A stretch of DNA of 64,000 bases from Capsicum annuum (GCF_002878395.1 NC_061118.1:85667840-85731839), one strand, 5' to 3'. Numbered from the stretch's first letter, positions 1 through 12,037 are shown. The notes: generated by a model from the sequence alone, not told the origin. Numbers and translations are program-made.

Positions 1-140
1 TGAATTGTTGTAACTCTTGTATCAATCTGTTGCAATATATGGTCCATCTATGTCAACAAATTAATCATCTATTGCAACATATGATCCATCTGTTGCAACA
101 TATGATCCATTTGTTGCAACATATGGTTCATCCATTGTAA
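1..140. repeat. Minisatellite with palindromic TGTTGCAACA core
   Basis: Degenerate tandem units of about 21 bases, clearest at 60-135, where CATCTGTTGCAACATATGATC-like units follow each other directly (one ATC/GTT ending varies). The centre TGTTGCAACA is its own reverse complement. The same motif recurs at many places in this window outside the LTR elements. No coding potential. Confidence 0.8.
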
Positions 141-740
141 CAAACGCTTAATCCCTACCACCTACCATCGACATGTGAGGATAAAAAATACATAGAATGA
201 AAATTAAATAAGAATTATAATCCAAAGTCGAGCAAACATAGAATTTTGAATCCATTACGTACAAAAATACAACAAAAAATAGACATTAGGTTCCTCCCAT
301 AGCTAGATCCGATATAATAAAACAAAATAAATATGTTAAAAGGAAAAATATAACCTTATTATTATTATTATTATCAACCGACCAATCGTCATTCAGTAGC
401 AGGAGGACCCTCCTCTGCCTTGCTTTCATGATGCCCAACTCCCACCAGAGTTCATGAATCTACCTTTCAAGTTCCAGAAAGGAGTCATGCATAATCACCT
501 TTTCCCCTTCCGAATAAATCATATCTAGAAGTGGAGTAGACTAAACGAACAAGGAAGGACCTATTTATAGAGGATTGAATTTGAATGAGTTAGTCAAAAA
601 TTCACAACTATTCTTCTCTTTTTAATAATTACATCCCTTAATTAAATAAAACTGGTGACTTTTCAATTATGTAAATTAAAAAAGGATCTAAATACAATAT
701 TTATATTTATTTTATTTCAAAAAGAAAATTGCTTCAAAAT
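141..740. other. AT-rich spacer without a recognisable gene
   Basis: No supported reading frame or RNA gene. A short (ATT)n run lies at about 357-374. The stretch 380-540 is somewhat less AT-rich, but its frames are closed. It is probably a non-coding part of the MULE-like base layer. Confidence 0.5.
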
Positions 741-935
741 AAATCCAACAGATGGGTAATCTATTGAAAGTATAATCTATTTATTTGATAATTTACAATA
801 TTTTGGAAATCTATTGCAATAGATGTATATAAACAGATAAGTCATTTGTTGTAACACATTGATCATCTATTATAACAAATGTTTATAATTATTTTAATAA
901 TTTTAACAGATGTGTCATCTGTTGCAACATGTTAG
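741..935. repeat. Minisatellite, palindromic TGTTGCAACA family
   Basis: Degenerate units of the type ATCTGTTGCAACA / TCTATTGCAATAGATG, separated by variants of TTGATAATTT. They lie directly upstream of the ORF at 929. The equivalent place on the other side of the palindrome (13335-13640) carries the same repeat family in mirror position. Confidence 0.7.
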
Positions 936-1440
936 TCATCTGTTTATTCAAATTAAGCTATAGATGTGGTAGGAAAAATAAGGTGCATCCAAATAGATGG
1001 ATTCACTTTTATGTTTGGGAGTTATGTATTAATGATAAGGTCATCATGACAACACACATAATGTACAATGATTTTATAATTGCAGTTTTTAATCGATTAG
1101 GCATTGATAATTTAAACATGATCCTGCATTGTACAATTAAATTTGATAGGTTCGAATTGATAAGGATGAGGAACCATGAAGATGGTGCCGATACCCTATT
1201 ATGATTTAATGATGGTTTTTTCTCATGTTTATGCGTGTCAAGTATTGAGAAGGGATTAATAATTGGTGGAATTTTAGAGATCCAATAGCAGTTGGACTGA
1301 CTTTAAGGGTGCAATGGACTTTGAGAAGGCCTTCGAAGCCTCCTACTGCAACAAATAAGAACAAAAAACAATAGAAATTCCCATGGCCCAAATTTATATG
1401 GATGGGTTATTCGAGCAGATAATTATATGCCAGAAGGAGC
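936..1440 (+). pseudogene. Unrecognised ORF fragment, possibly N-terminal region of a MULE transposase (left palindrome copy)
   Basis: An open frame runs to a TGA at about 1202-1204, and recognisable coding similarity continues past it to about 1430 with further stops. The translation contains WIHFYVWELCIND, FNRLGIDNLN and IRMRNHEDGADTLL, then FNDGF and SNLYGW-like segments. The same order of segments appears on the minus strand at 12650-13150 (WNHFIWEV, IRLRDLVGGVDILLRFN, NLYGWVA), so this is a real protein family with two diverged copies. The pattern resembles the variable region ahead of the MuDR domain in plant Mutator-like transposases (a G-x-W/WE strand, then a YxDF and LGID segment). 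I cannot confirm that without a profile search. No DDE core is visible. The 3' side is cut by element 1. Confidence 0.45.
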
Positions 1441-1486
1441 CATAAGAGAATACCTACAAAGGAAAAAGAGTTCATGAAAGATTATA
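960..1486. repeat. Outer left arm of a long imperfect inverted repeat
   Basis: This arm is complementary, with mismatches and small indels, to about 12650-13150. For example TTCATGAAAGATTATA (left, ending at the element 1 insertion point) matches the reverse complement of the stretch at about 12635-12660. The arm continues in 12038-12302 once element 1 is removed. Confidence 0.75.
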
Positions 1487-4165
1487 TGGAATACCCCGTA
1501 CTTCTACCTAGCTTAAATTCATTCCAATAATGTCAAAGTCTTGTTTTAAAGATAAATCCACTTTTATACATGTGGTATTTTCAATATTTTCATTTTTTAT
1601 CATGTGGAAAATTGAATAAGCTTTCCATCGATACCAAATTTACCCAAATCTGACCCCCGGGCGAAGAGTTAGAGCCTTTTTAGTGAGACAGTGTATCACC
1701 TGAGCCATCAGTGCATTGCGGAGCTATCTTAAATGGCAATTTTCAGTTTCTAGTGTTGCTCCATGATAGTGGTGCATCGCTCCAAAGGCCCAGTTCATAA
1801 TTATCTTTTTTCCAGTGGTTTTTCGTGATGTCTCCGCATCGCGCCAAACTTCCAGGTCGCAAGAAAAGTGGCAACGCGATAGCTCCGCATCGCGCCACCA
1901 TGAAGATTCCCAAAATTCTAGTTTTAGTGGCTTGTAGCAATGGTGGCACATTGTACCAGAGATAAAAATCAAGAATTTTCTAGTTTTTACGATATTAAAT
2001 CCCAGGGGTCATTTGGTCTTTTCCATTACTTCAATTCTACTAAATCATGGGATTTAACTGTAAGAGTGCATTATTTGCTCACATTTACAGTAGTCTCTCA
2101 AATTAAAATCAACTCTACTCAAGAACAAGAACCCTAGCTCTCAAATTAAAGGGCCAAATCACAAGGACTTTCCATCAATCCTTCCAAATTCATTAACTCA
2201 GGTATGCATAGTATTTATTCATGAATTCCTTTTATCCATGAAGCCCCAGAATCAAGTTTTAAATTATATATTATGAATATTATGTTGTGGGTAGATTATG
2301 TTTATGTGATTTTGTTTTATGGTTCCCAAGTTGGAATCTTAATGTGTTTTTATGAAATTACGTTAGTATATGAGTTTAAATCCATAAATTGAGTAGTTTA
2401 TGATGTGTTAATTGATGAATTTATGTATGCCCTAAGTGGTGAAAGTAAGGTGTTTGACAAAATGCCTAGAAGACCAGAAATCATGTAATATAGTTCAACT
2501 ATGACTTAAGTGATGGATTCATGTTTAACCCTTATGTTCAAAGAACTACCATGCTATAAATATGCCTTGTAAATGTTTGTTGAATTGCTCATGAATTAGC
2601 CTTATGAAATTATACCATGTTTACATGCAATCCTATTCATGTATAAATTTGTGATAACCATGTACTTCATGAAATCCCTGACTTATTGTATTATGAATTA
2701 TTGATGTTGATTATGTATTCAAGAATATCACGCCTTGTCAGTTTACTTCTACCAAGTCCTGGGGGTACTTCTATCCGACAATTTAGCTGTGTGCCTACAG
2801 TCAGTGTCATGTTTTCATGTTAGCCTCAGTAAAGCCATGTTCAGTAGAATTCAGCCAGTCATGTGACTTAAGAAAATTCAGTAAACTCAGTAATTGCAGT
2901 AAATCTCAGAAAGCTAAATAATTCAGTAATCTCAGTAGTATTCCGTCAATCAATGAAACTCCATGAACTCAATCTAGTTCAATTTAATTAATCATGTTCA
3001 GTGTCTATTCAGATGGGAGTAGGAGTTAGCATCGAGTGAGCCCAAGGATGGGAACTCACCTGTTATTAGAGGTTATGGTTCTTAGAAGCAATCTTTGCGC
3101 TATAGAACTACGTAGCCAGTATAGGTTGAGACAACAAAACCTTTTATATGAGGGTAGATGAGGTGGCCTAACCTGTTATATGAGGGTCCCACTATTCTTA
3201 TTAGAGTAACCTGTTATATGAAGGTCACTCACAGTTTGTCCTTACAAGTGGTGCGGTATTGACACCCTTCTAATTAGGGTTATAGATTGGACCCCAACTC
3301 ATCCATAATGGCATATTAGGGGCATTTCAATTAGATGACTACTTCCCCCAGTTACAGTTTCAGTCTCAATCTTAGTAATAAAACTCAGATAGTTCTTCAG
3401 ATTTTTGGACTGTCTGATACAGTCAACTCAGAATAGTATGGAACTCATCTAGTTTCATCAGAACCTAGACTATTAGATATAGTCGCTCAGTATCAGTTAT
3501 TTCAGTTATACAGTTATCAGTATCGCATGTTATCAATACTCAGACTCAGTAATCATGTTATCATGAATTCAATTACAGTCTCTTATTCATGCATGTATTC
3601 TCATGTTCATGTTATACAGTTAGTTATTATAGTTCAGGCATATGTACCCTTTGAATTCAGCCTACCTCACATACATACCAGTACATTCAATTATACTGAT
3701 GCATTTGCGCTATGGTGTCTTTCTTTATACTATAGTTTTTGAAGCATGAGCTTCAGAGCATTAGTAGCATTCAAGTACTCAACAGTCAGTGTCAGGGGTG
3801 AGTCCTCATCCTTCAATGACATAAGCATTATTTTATCATTTCAGTACTTAGTTTATTTCAGTAGTTGGAGTTAGTTGGGGACATATCCCATCATCTCCTT
3901 TTTCAGACAGTTAGAGGCTTTTCAGACTATCATGATTAGACAGTTATTTTAGTTGTTTTGGGTATTTCATACCCCACCCAGATGTTATATTTTATTAGAT
4001 ATTATGTCTCAGTTTTAAACCTTATGGCCTTTCAGCCTTTATTTCCGCATTTATACAGTATGTTATGAAATGTTCAGGTATAAATATTAGTCATGGGTTA
4101 GCTTGTGGTCCTTTGGGGTCATGAGCACCGTGTAGCATTTTGGGTACCAAATTAGGGGCATTACA
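1487..4165 (+). repeat. Element 1 5' LTR
   Basis: Begins TGGAATACCCC (the other LTR has TGTAATACCCC) and ends GGGGCATTACA just before the primer-binding site. Between about 1690 and 1940 a run of GC-richer motifs of the type GCATCGCGCC recurs in otherwise AT-rich DNA. The U3/R/U5 division is not visible to me. Confidence 0.95.
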
Positions 4166-4169
4166 AACT

Positions 4170-4182
4170 TGGTATCAGAGCC
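4170..4182 (+). other. Element 1 primer-binding site (initiator tRNA-Met)
   Basis: TGGTATCAGAGCC starts 4 bases after the LTR end. It is the canonical complement of the 3' end of plant initiator methionine tRNA and primes minus-strand DNA synthesis. The leader up to 4387 has no open frame. Confidence 0.95.
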
Positions 4183-4387
4183 TAAGATTCAATAGAGTCC
4201 TAGGAAATCTGAAATCCGCATCTAGTAGAGTCTTGTATACGGGTGTGTTGAGCGCCATATTAAGGTGCAGGAGACTATGAGATGTTTAGGAACATTTTCC
4301 ATTCTTATAGTATTAATGTAGTGCCAGTGAGCTTGAGCTTAAATTTAACTCTTAGTCTAATCCATTTCTCTCTTTATTTTATAGAAC

Positions 4388-5585
4388 ATGCCCCCTAAAA
4401 GAAGAAACAAAAATCAGTCGGCCCCTCAGCCCATCTAAGCAGATTCCTTGGACAAGCAGGTTTCTCATGTAGAGTTTAGAGCTGCATTCACCACTTTTCC
4501 TATTTCAGTTGCTACTCAAAATGAATGACTAGTTTTCATTCTAGCCAACCTAGTGGCCAATTCAACTGTAGCCAGGATTTGGGACTTCACCCGAATGAAT
4601 CCTCTATCCTTTTTTATGTCTAAGTTAGAAGAGGATCCTTAGGAGTTCCTAGACTAGGTTCAGAAGGTTACAAATATCATGGCGGTTACTTCTAGTGAGA
4701 GTGTTGAGCTAGCTGCATATCAGTTGCAGGATGTTGCTCACAATTGGTTCAAATAGTGGAAGTCAAAGAGGTCAGTTGATGTAGGGCCTATTAAGTGGGA
4801 GGAGTTTTTCATTGCATTCTTAGATAGATTCTTTCCCTAAGAGCTAACAAAAGCTAAGGAGTTAGAATTTATCAACCTCAGGCAGGGCAACATAATGGTG
4901 AAAGAGTATTTTCTCATGTTTACTCAATTAGCCAGATATGCTCATCATGTGGTTGAAGATAGCAGGGCCATGATGACTAAGTTTATCTCTAGGGTGAATG
5001 ATAGTGTAGTTAATAAAGTGCAGATTCACGATATTGAATAGTGACATAAACATAGCTAGGATTATGACCAATGCTCAACAGATAGAAGAGTAAAATGTTA
5101 AGATGAGGGGGAAGCAGAATAAGAGAGTAAGGACAGGTAGTTTCAACTTTGCTAAGCCTAATCAGAAGGAGGGAATCATTCTCAATTCAGTCATAAGTCA
5201 TCCATTCTAGCTCCTACCTTAGCTAGTGCTCTAGCTCCTAAGTTCAAGGATGGTATTAGAGATAGAGCGCCAGGATCTAAGTCTCAGGGCAGTGTTAGTA
5301 GTGCCCGTACCTATCCTCTTTGCCAGACTTATGGCAAGCACCATCAGGGTACTTGAAAAGCTAGTAGTGGTATTTGTTTCGGATGTGGCAAGCCAGGCTG
5401 CAGAGTCAGAGACTGTCCTATACCAGGTCCTTAGGGTCATTAGAATTACTCCTCAGCTCAGTCCGATCGCCCTAATCAGCAGGGTGCTACTTCTAGTGCT
5501 ACTAGTGGGCAACGACCTAATAGACTTTATGCTCTCCAGTCCCGACATGATTAGGAAAATTCTCTTGATGTAGTTACTGGTACAT
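4388..5585 (+). pseudogene. Element 1 gag
   Basis: Starts at ATG 4388 (MPPKRRNKNQSAPQP), the usual opening of this family. The capsid-like region (SVELAAYQLQDVAHNWF, then WEEFFIAFLDRFFP, then KAKELEFINLRQGN and FTQLARYAHHV) is readable across several stops, the first after about 16 codons. A zinc knuckle is encoded at 5375-5419, CFGCGKPGCRVRDCP, with the normal CCHC histidine replaced by cysteine. Frames shift around 5030-5100 and again before the knuckle. Gag would form the particle that packages the element RNA. This copy cannot make it. Confidence 0.9.
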
Positions 5586-5965
5586 TACAGATATTTCAAT
5601 TGCATGTTTATGCTTTGCTAGCTTCAGGAGCTTCTTTGTATTTTTTTACTCCTTATATAGCAGTTGATTTCAGAGTCAGTCCTGAAATTCTAGCAGATCC
5701 CTTTTCAGTCTCTACCCAGTGGGAAAAACTATCATAGCCCGGCGGGTATACAGGAACTATCCGATTATGATATTTTAGAAAGTCACCTTAGTAGACTTAA
5801 TTAAATTAGAGATGACTGATTTTGATGTCATTCTCGGTATGGATTGGCTTTATTCGTACTATGCCATAGTCGATTGTAGAGACAGAATAGTCTAGTTCTA
5901 GTTTCTGAATGAACCTGTTCTAGAGTGGAGAGGTAATACTTTAGCTTTCAGAGGTCAACTTATTT
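5586..5965 (+). pseudogene. Element 1 aspartic protease domain
   Basis: The retropepsin-like region (RVP_2 type) is recognisable from LQIFQLHVYALL through the start of the conserved region to DFDVILGMDWL near 5820-5850. The active-site triplet region, which reads DPGA in the protease of element 2, reads ASGA here (about 5620-5635), so the catalytic aspartate is missing. Frames are interrupted near 5710 and by stops at 5770-5900. This domain normally releases gag and pol products. Confidence 0.85.
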
Positions 5966-5985
5966 CCTATCTTCAGGCATGGAAA

Positions 5986-6800
5986 ATGATATCTAAAGGA
6001 TGTGTCTATCATATTGTTCATTTTAAGGACACTAGTTCTGAAACTCCCAGTATTAAGTCAGTCGCAGTCATGAATGAATATTTAGAGGTCTTTCCCAAAG
6101 ATCTTCTAGGAATTCCTCCCAAAATGGAAATAGACTTTGGCATTAATCTTTTTCCAGATACTCAGCCTATATATATTCCTCCATACAGTATGGCACCAGC
6201 AGAACTCAAAGAACTGAAAGATTAGTTGAAGGATCTCTTAGATAAGGGATTCATCAGTCCCAGTGTGTCCCTATTAGGCGCACCAGTCTTATTCATGTGC
6301 AAGAAAGATGGCTCTCTCAGAATGTGCATTAATTACCATTAGCTCAATAAAGTCATGGTCAAGAACAAGTATCCATATCCCCGAATTGATGACTTATTTG
6401 ACCAACTTTAGGGTGCCAGTTATTTCTCAAAAATAGACCTCAGATCAGGCTATCATCAGCTTAGAGTTAGAGAACGTGACATTCTAAAAATAGCCTTCCA
6501 TACTCGGTATGGTCACTTCAAAATCCTAGTAATATCCTTTGGTCTTACCAATTCCCCTTCAGCTTTTATGGACTTGATGAACCATGTGTTCAAGCAGTAT
6601 TTGGACATATTGTCATAGTCTTTATCGATGACATCCTTGTCTATTCCCGCAGTGAGTGTAATCATGCAGACCATCTCAGAATTATACTTCAGACTCTCAG
6701 AGATCATCAACTATTTTCCAAATTCAGTAAGTATGAATTTTAGCTAAGGTCAGTAGTATTCCTTGGTTATATAATTTTTGGTGATGGAATTAGAGTAGAT
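5986..6800 (+). pseudogene. Element 1 reverse transcriptase
   Basis: The frame opens at 5986 (MISKGCVYHIVHF), then [71 protein letters not shown] and VFIDDILVYS at about 6615-6650. The FIDD catalytic pair is intact, but a one-base frameshift precedes it (around 6608) and stops lie after KELKD, at INYH and after FDQL. It continues to FLGYIIFGDGIRVDP. The fold is that of Ty3/gypsy RVT_1; it would copy element RNA into DNA. Confidence 0.9.
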
Positions 6801-6899
6801 CCTTAAAAGACCGAAGTAGTAAAAAACTGAACTCGCCCTATCTCTTTATCAGATATTAGGAGTTTCTTGGGTTTGGCTAGTGATTACAGATGGTTTTTT

Positions 6900-7440
6900 A
6901 AGGGATTTTTTTCTATTGCATCCCCTATGTCCATATTGACTTAGAAGAAAGTCAAGTTTCAGTGGGCAGATCATTGCAAGAAGAGTTTTCAGGAGTTGAA
7001 GACTCGACTTACCTCAGCTTCAGTTTTGGCTCTTCCAGATATCCAGATAGGTTCGTAATGTAGTATGATTCATCTAGAGTAGGTTTGGGTTGTGTCCTCA
7101 TGCAGCATGGTAAGGTCATAGCCTATGCCTCCTGGTAACTTAAACCCCATGAGAATAATTATCCTACTCATGATCTTGAGTTAGCAGCCATAGTTTTTGC
7201 CTTAATGATTTGGAGGCATTATCTATACGAAGTTCATGTAGATTTGTTCAAAGATCATAAGAGCCTGCAGTATGTATTTTCTCAAAAAGATCTTAATCTT
7301 CGTCAGAGAAGGTGGTTAGAGATCTTGAAAGATTATGATATTAGTGTCCTTTATCATCTGGGCAAGGCCAACGTAGTGGCCGATGCACTTAGTATACTGT
7401 CTATGGGTAGTGTTGCTCATGCTGAGGAAAGTAGGAAGAA
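6900..7440 (+). pseudogene. Element 1 RNase H domain
   Basis: Begins after the reverse-transcriptase connection (KKVKFQWADHCKKSFQELK, about 6945). The following segments ([18 protein letters not shown], then HDLELAAIVFAL, then [20 protein letters not shown], then LEILKDYDISVLYHLGKAN and ADALS) are typical of the Ty3/gypsy RNase H. A frame break near 7050-7080 and a stop after YAS separate it from the reverse transcriptase. An open frame resumes at 7205 and runs into the tether before the integrase. Confidence 0.88.
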
Positions 7441-7649
7441 GTTAGTTCTAGAAGTCCATCAGCTTTCCAGACTAGGTGTTCGCCTAATCAATATAGAAGA
7501 GGGAGATATATGGGTTCAGAGTAGTTCAGAATCATCTCTAGTTTCCAAGGTGAAAGAAAAGCAAGATAGAGATCCCTGTCTAGTCAAGTTGAAAGAGTCA
7601 GTCAAGGATCAGAAGGTTGAAGTTTTCTCCCAAGGGGGAGATGGTGTAT

Positions 7650-8515
7650 TGCATTGTTAGGATCGCTTTTATGTTCTAGGTGTAGATGACTTGAGGCAGC
7701 GAATTCTTGCAGAAGCGTATGGTGCACACTACTCTATTCATCCAGGGGCCACTAAGATGTACCACAACTTGCAGGAGATCTATGGGTTGAGTGGATAAGA
7801 AGAGATATTACATAGTTTGTGGCTAAGTGCTCTACATGTCAGCAGGTTAAGATAGAGCATCGAAAGCCTAGTGGGTTCATGCAAGAGTTTAATATTCCTA
7901 CTTGGAAGTGGTAAAAAGTGAAAATGGACTTTGTTATGGGTTTTCCTCGTACTCGTCATCAGCACGATTCAGTTTTAGTTATTGTAGACAGGATGACTAA
8001 GTCATCTCATTTCCTTCCAGTCCATACCTCTTATTCAGCCGAGGATTATGCCAAACTCTACATCAAAGAGTTGGTCAGATTACATGGTGTGCCTCTATCT
8101 ATTATCTCAGATAGAGGTACCAAGTTCACCTCTCACTTCTGAAAAGCATTCCAAAAAGATCTTAGTACCCAATTTTATCTCAGTATAGCCTTCCGTCCTC
8201 AGACAGATGGTCAAGCAGAAACAACCATTCAGACTTTAGAAGATATGTTACGAGCGTGTACAATTGATTTCAAGAGAAGTTGGGATGACAATTTGCCTTT
8301 GATTGAGTTTCCATACAACAACAGCTATCATTACAATATTCAGATGGCTCCACTCAAAGCTCTCTACGGTAGGAGATGCAGATCTTTATTCGGGTGGTTC
8401 AAAGTTAGTAAGGCCTCAGTTATAGGACCTGACTTAGTATTTGATGCCTTAGAAAAAGTCCAGTTGATCAGAGAAATACTCTGGGCTGCTCAAAGCCGAT
8501 AGAAGTCTTATGCAG
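7650..8515 (+). pseudogene. Element 1 integrase
   Basis: The HHCC zinc region is readable (HYSIHPGATKMYH, then AKCSTCQQVKIEH), with a frameshift at about 7785 between the histidine and cysteine halves. The catalytic core carries all three acidic residues: [23 protein letters not shown] (8090-8125) and DGQAETTIQTLEDML (about 8205-8250). A stop falls after KFTSHF. Downstream IDFKRSWDDNLPLIEF and ALYGRRCRS match the family. This integrase would join element DNA to the chromosome. It is the best preserved integrase core of the window, yet still broken. Confidence 0.9.
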
Positions 8516-8517
8516 GT

Positions 8518-9000
8518 GTGTGCAGAAAGGATCTCGAGTTTGAGATTAATGGCTATTTCTATCTAAAGATATCTCCCATGAAGGGAGTGAAGAGGTTCGA
8601 TAAGAAGGGAAAGATCATTCCTCGATATGTCGGTCCTTTCAAAATTCTCAATCATTTTGGTAAGGTAGCTTATGAGCTCGAGTTTTCTTCAGTTCTATCC
8701 TCAGTTCATCCAGTCTTCCATGTCTCTTTGCTCAAGAAGTGCATTGGTGACCCAGTAATTTTAGTCCTTATTTAGAGCATAGATGTTCAGAACAATTTAT
8801 TATTTGAAGAAATTCAAGTCAAAATCCTTGACTACCAGACTCGTAGACTAAGGAACAAAGAAGTCCCGCTAGTCAAAGTTCTTTGGCGGAATCAGTCTGT
8901 TGAGGGAGCTACTTGGGAAGCAGAAGAAGATATGCGGACCAAGTATCCTCACCTCTTCTCCGTAAACTCAAACTCAGCCCAAGGTTGTATCTTTCCTTAA
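8518..9000 (+). pseudogene. Element 1 integrase C-terminus with chromodomain
   Basis: One frame from 8518 to TAA 8998-9000 with a single in-frame TAG at 8776. It contains the GPF/Y-like region (RYVGPFKILNHFGKVAYEL, VHPVFHVSLLKK) and then a chromodomain-like end (EVPLVKVLWRNQSVEGATW, AEEDMRTKYPHLF). A C-terminal chromodomain defines chromoviruses and in related elements directs insertion to heterochromatin. From 9001 to 9347 lies non-coding 3' sequence with repeated CATGCATCAGATATGCATG-like words. Confidence 0.88.
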
Positions 9001-9346
9001 AGCTTATTCAGTTTCATGTTCAACTTCCAGTTATATATCAATTTCATGCCCGGATTCCAATTTTAAACTTGGTATCCATTTACCATTGCATATTTAATCA
9101 TATACTCATGCATCAGATCAGACATGTATTCATGCATCCGACATGCATTCTCCTTGTGAGAAACTCAGTTATAAGAAATCTCAGTATGTATTCTTGAGTT
9201 AATTCAGTCATGAAATCATGCATCAGATATGCATGCTCAGTATGAATCTCAGTAATATCAGTCATGTATTCATGTTTCAGTTGTTTATGTTCAATATGTA
9301 CTTTAGGTTTTCATTTAAAATTAGTCTCATTCGATGATGAATGATC

Positions 9347-9361
9347 CCAAGGGGGAGATAT
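9347..9361 (+). other. Element 1 polypurine tract
   Basis: CCAAGGGGGAGATAT directly before the 3' LTR. It is the expected plus-strand primer site. The same box (AAGGGGGAGATAT) precedes the 3' LTR of element 4. Confidence 0.9.
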
Positions 9362-12037
9362 TGTAATACCCCATACTTCTACCTAACTTAAATTCATTCT
9401 AAAGATGTCAAAAACTTGTTTTAAAGATGAATCCACTTTTATACATGTGGTATTTTCAATATTTTCACTTGTTATCATGTGGGAAATTGAATAAGCTTTC
9501 CATCGATACCAAATTCCCCCAAATTCGATGCACGACCAAAGAGTTAGAGCCTTTTTAGTGAGACAGTGTATCACCAGATCCATCAGTGTGTAACGGAGCC
9601 AGCTTAAATAGCAATTGTCAGTTTTCAGTGTTGCTCCATGATAGTGGCGCATAGCGCCAAAGGCCCAGTTCATAATTGTCCTTTTTCTAGTGAATCTCTA
9701 CAATGTCTATGCATCGCGCCAAACTTCCAGGTCGCAAGGAAAGTGGCAACGCGATAGCTCCACATCGCGCCACCATGTAGATTCCCAATTGTTAAGTTCC
9801 AGTGGCTTAGTGCGATAGTGGCACATCGTGCCAAGAATGAAAATTAGGAATTTTCCAATTTTTGCGATATTAAATCCCAGGGGCCATTTGGTCTTTTCAC
9901 ATGACTTCAATTCCGCCCAATCACGGGATATAACTCTAAGAGTACATTATTTTCTCACTTTTGCATTAGTCTAAATCAACTCTATTCAGGAACAAGAACC
10001 ATAGCTCTCAAATTCAAGGGCTAAATAACAAGAACTCTCCATCAATCCTTCCAAATTCATTAACTCAGGTATACATAGTGTTCATTCTTGGATTCCTTTT
10101 ATCCATGAAGCCCCAAAATCAAGTTTTAAATCATGTATTCTGAAGATTATGTTGTGGGTTGATTATATATATGTGATTGTTGTTATATAGTTCCCAAGTT
10201 TGAATCTTAATGTGTTTTTATGAAATTACATTAGTATATGAGTTTAAATCCTTAAATTGAGTGGTTTATGATGTGTTCATTGATGATTATACCTATGACC
10301 TAAGTGGTACATGTAAGGTGTTTGATAAAATGCCTAGAAGACTAGAAATCATGTAATATAGTTCAACTGTGACTTAAGTGATGGATTCATGTTTTACCCT
10401 TATGTTCAAAGAACGACATGTTATAAATGTGCTTTGTAAATGTTTGTTGGATTGCTCATGAATTAGCCTTATGAAATTATACCATGTTTACATGCAATCC
10501 TATTCATGTATAAGTTTATGGTAACCATGTACTTTATGAAATCCCCAGCTTATTGTATTATGGATTGTTGATGTTGGTCATGTATTCAAGAATGTCACGC
10601 CTTGTCAGTTTCCTTCTATCGAGTCCTGGGGGTACTTGTACCCAACAATTTAGTTGTGTGCCTAGAGTCAGTGTCATGTTTTCCCGTTATCCTCAGTCAA
10701 TCCATGTTCAGTAGAATTCAGCCAGTCATGTGACTCAAGAAAATTCAGTAAACTCAGTAATCCCAGTAAATCTTAGAAAGCTCAGTAATTCAGTAATCTC
10801 AACAGTATTTTGTCAGTCAATAGAACTCCATGAACTCAGTCCAATTTAGTTCAGTGAATCATGTTCAATGTCTATTCAGATGGGAGTAGGAGTTAGCATC
10901 GAGTGAGACCAAGGATAGGAACTCACCTGTTATTAGAGGGTGTGATTCTTAGAAGCAATCTTTACACTCCCGATCTATGAAGCCAGTGTAGGTTGAGACA
11001 TCATAACCTGTTATATGATGGTAAATGAGGTGGAATAACCTGTTATATGGGATCCCACCATTCTTATTAGAGTTACCTATTATATGAGGGCCACTCACAG
11101 TTTAGCCTTACCAGTGATGCGGTATTGATACCCTTCCAATGCGGTATTGATACCCTTCCAATTGGTGTTATAGATTGGACCCCAACTCCGCCATAATAGC
11201 GTATTAGGGGCATGTCGGTTAGATGATTACTTCTCTCAGTTATAGTTTCAGTCTCAGTCTCAGTAATAAAACTCAGATAGTTTTTCAGATTTCAGGATTG
11301 TCAGATACAGTCAACTAAGAAAAGTATGGAACTCAGCTAGTTCCATTAGAACCTAGACTATCAGATATAGTCTCTCTGTATCAGTTATTTCAATCATACA
11401 GTTATCAGTTCTCAGACACAGTAATCATGTTATCATGAATTCAGTTATAGTCTCTTATTCATCCATGTATTCTCACATTCATGTTATACAGTCAGTTAGT
11501 ATTGTTCATGCATATGTACCATTTGTATTCAACCTACCTCACATGCATACCAGTACATTCAATTGTACTGACGCATTTGCACTATTGTGTTTTTCTTTAT
11601 GCCATAGGTTTCGAAGCTCGAGCTCCAGAGCATTAGTAGCATTGCAGTACTTAGCATTCAGTGTCAGCAGTGAGTCCTCATCCTTCGAGGACATGAGCAT
11701 TATTTTGTCATTTCAGTACTTAGTTTATTTTAGTAGTTGGAGTTAGTTAGGGACATGTCCCATCATCTCCTTATTCAGACAGTTAGAGGCTTTTTAGACT
11801 ATCATGATTAGACAGTTATTTCAGTTGCTTTGGGTATTTCTTACCACGCCCAGAAGTTATATTTTATCAGATATTATGTCTCAGTTTTGAACCTTATGGC
11901 CTTTCAGCCTTTATTTCCGTATTTATGTAGTATGTTATGAAATGTTCAGGTACATATATCAGTCATGGGTTAACTTATGGTCCTTCGAAATCATGACCAC
12001 CGTGTAGCATTCCAGGTACCAGATTTGGGATGTTACA
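9362..12037 (+). repeat. Element 1 3' LTR
   Basis: Begins TGTAATACCCC and ends GGGATGTTACA, followed by the target duplication TTATA. Alignable with 1487-4165 along its whole length. It contains a 22-base tandem duplication (11118-11139 and 11140-11161) absent from the 5' LTR. Confidence 0.95.

Larger units (their letters stand above)
1487..12037 (+). mobile_element. Element 1: full-length Ty3/gypsy chromovirus (Tekay/Del type), decayed
   Basis: A complete LTR retrotransposon of 10.55 kb. The 2679-base 5' LTR and 2676-base 3' LTR both start TG and end CA. It is flanked by a perfect 5-base target duplication TTATA (1482-1486 and 12038-12042). A primer site for initiator methionine tRNA follows the 5' LTR and a polypurine tract precedes the 3' LTR. 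Internal order is gag, protease, reverse transcriptase, RNase H, integrase, chromodomain, as expected for a chromovirus; LTRs above 2 kb are typical of the Tekay/Del branch. The LTRs differ by many substitutions and small indels, so the insertion is not recent. Every domain carries stops or frameshifts. Confidence 0.95.

Noticed and set aside
1..140. CRISPR-like array of short repeats with spacers
   Set aside because: Units are degenerate, about 21 bases with almost no spacer, in a eukaryotic transposon context. It is a minisatellite.
4170..4182. tRNA gene fragment
   Set aside because: Only the 13 bases complementary to the tRNA 3' end are present, exactly after an LTR. It is a primer-binding site and no tRNA gene is nearby.
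5231..5573. Open frames on both strands in the gag region of element 1
   Set aside because: Neither is the gag frame. The zinc knuckle and flanking gag similarity are in another plus-strand frame.
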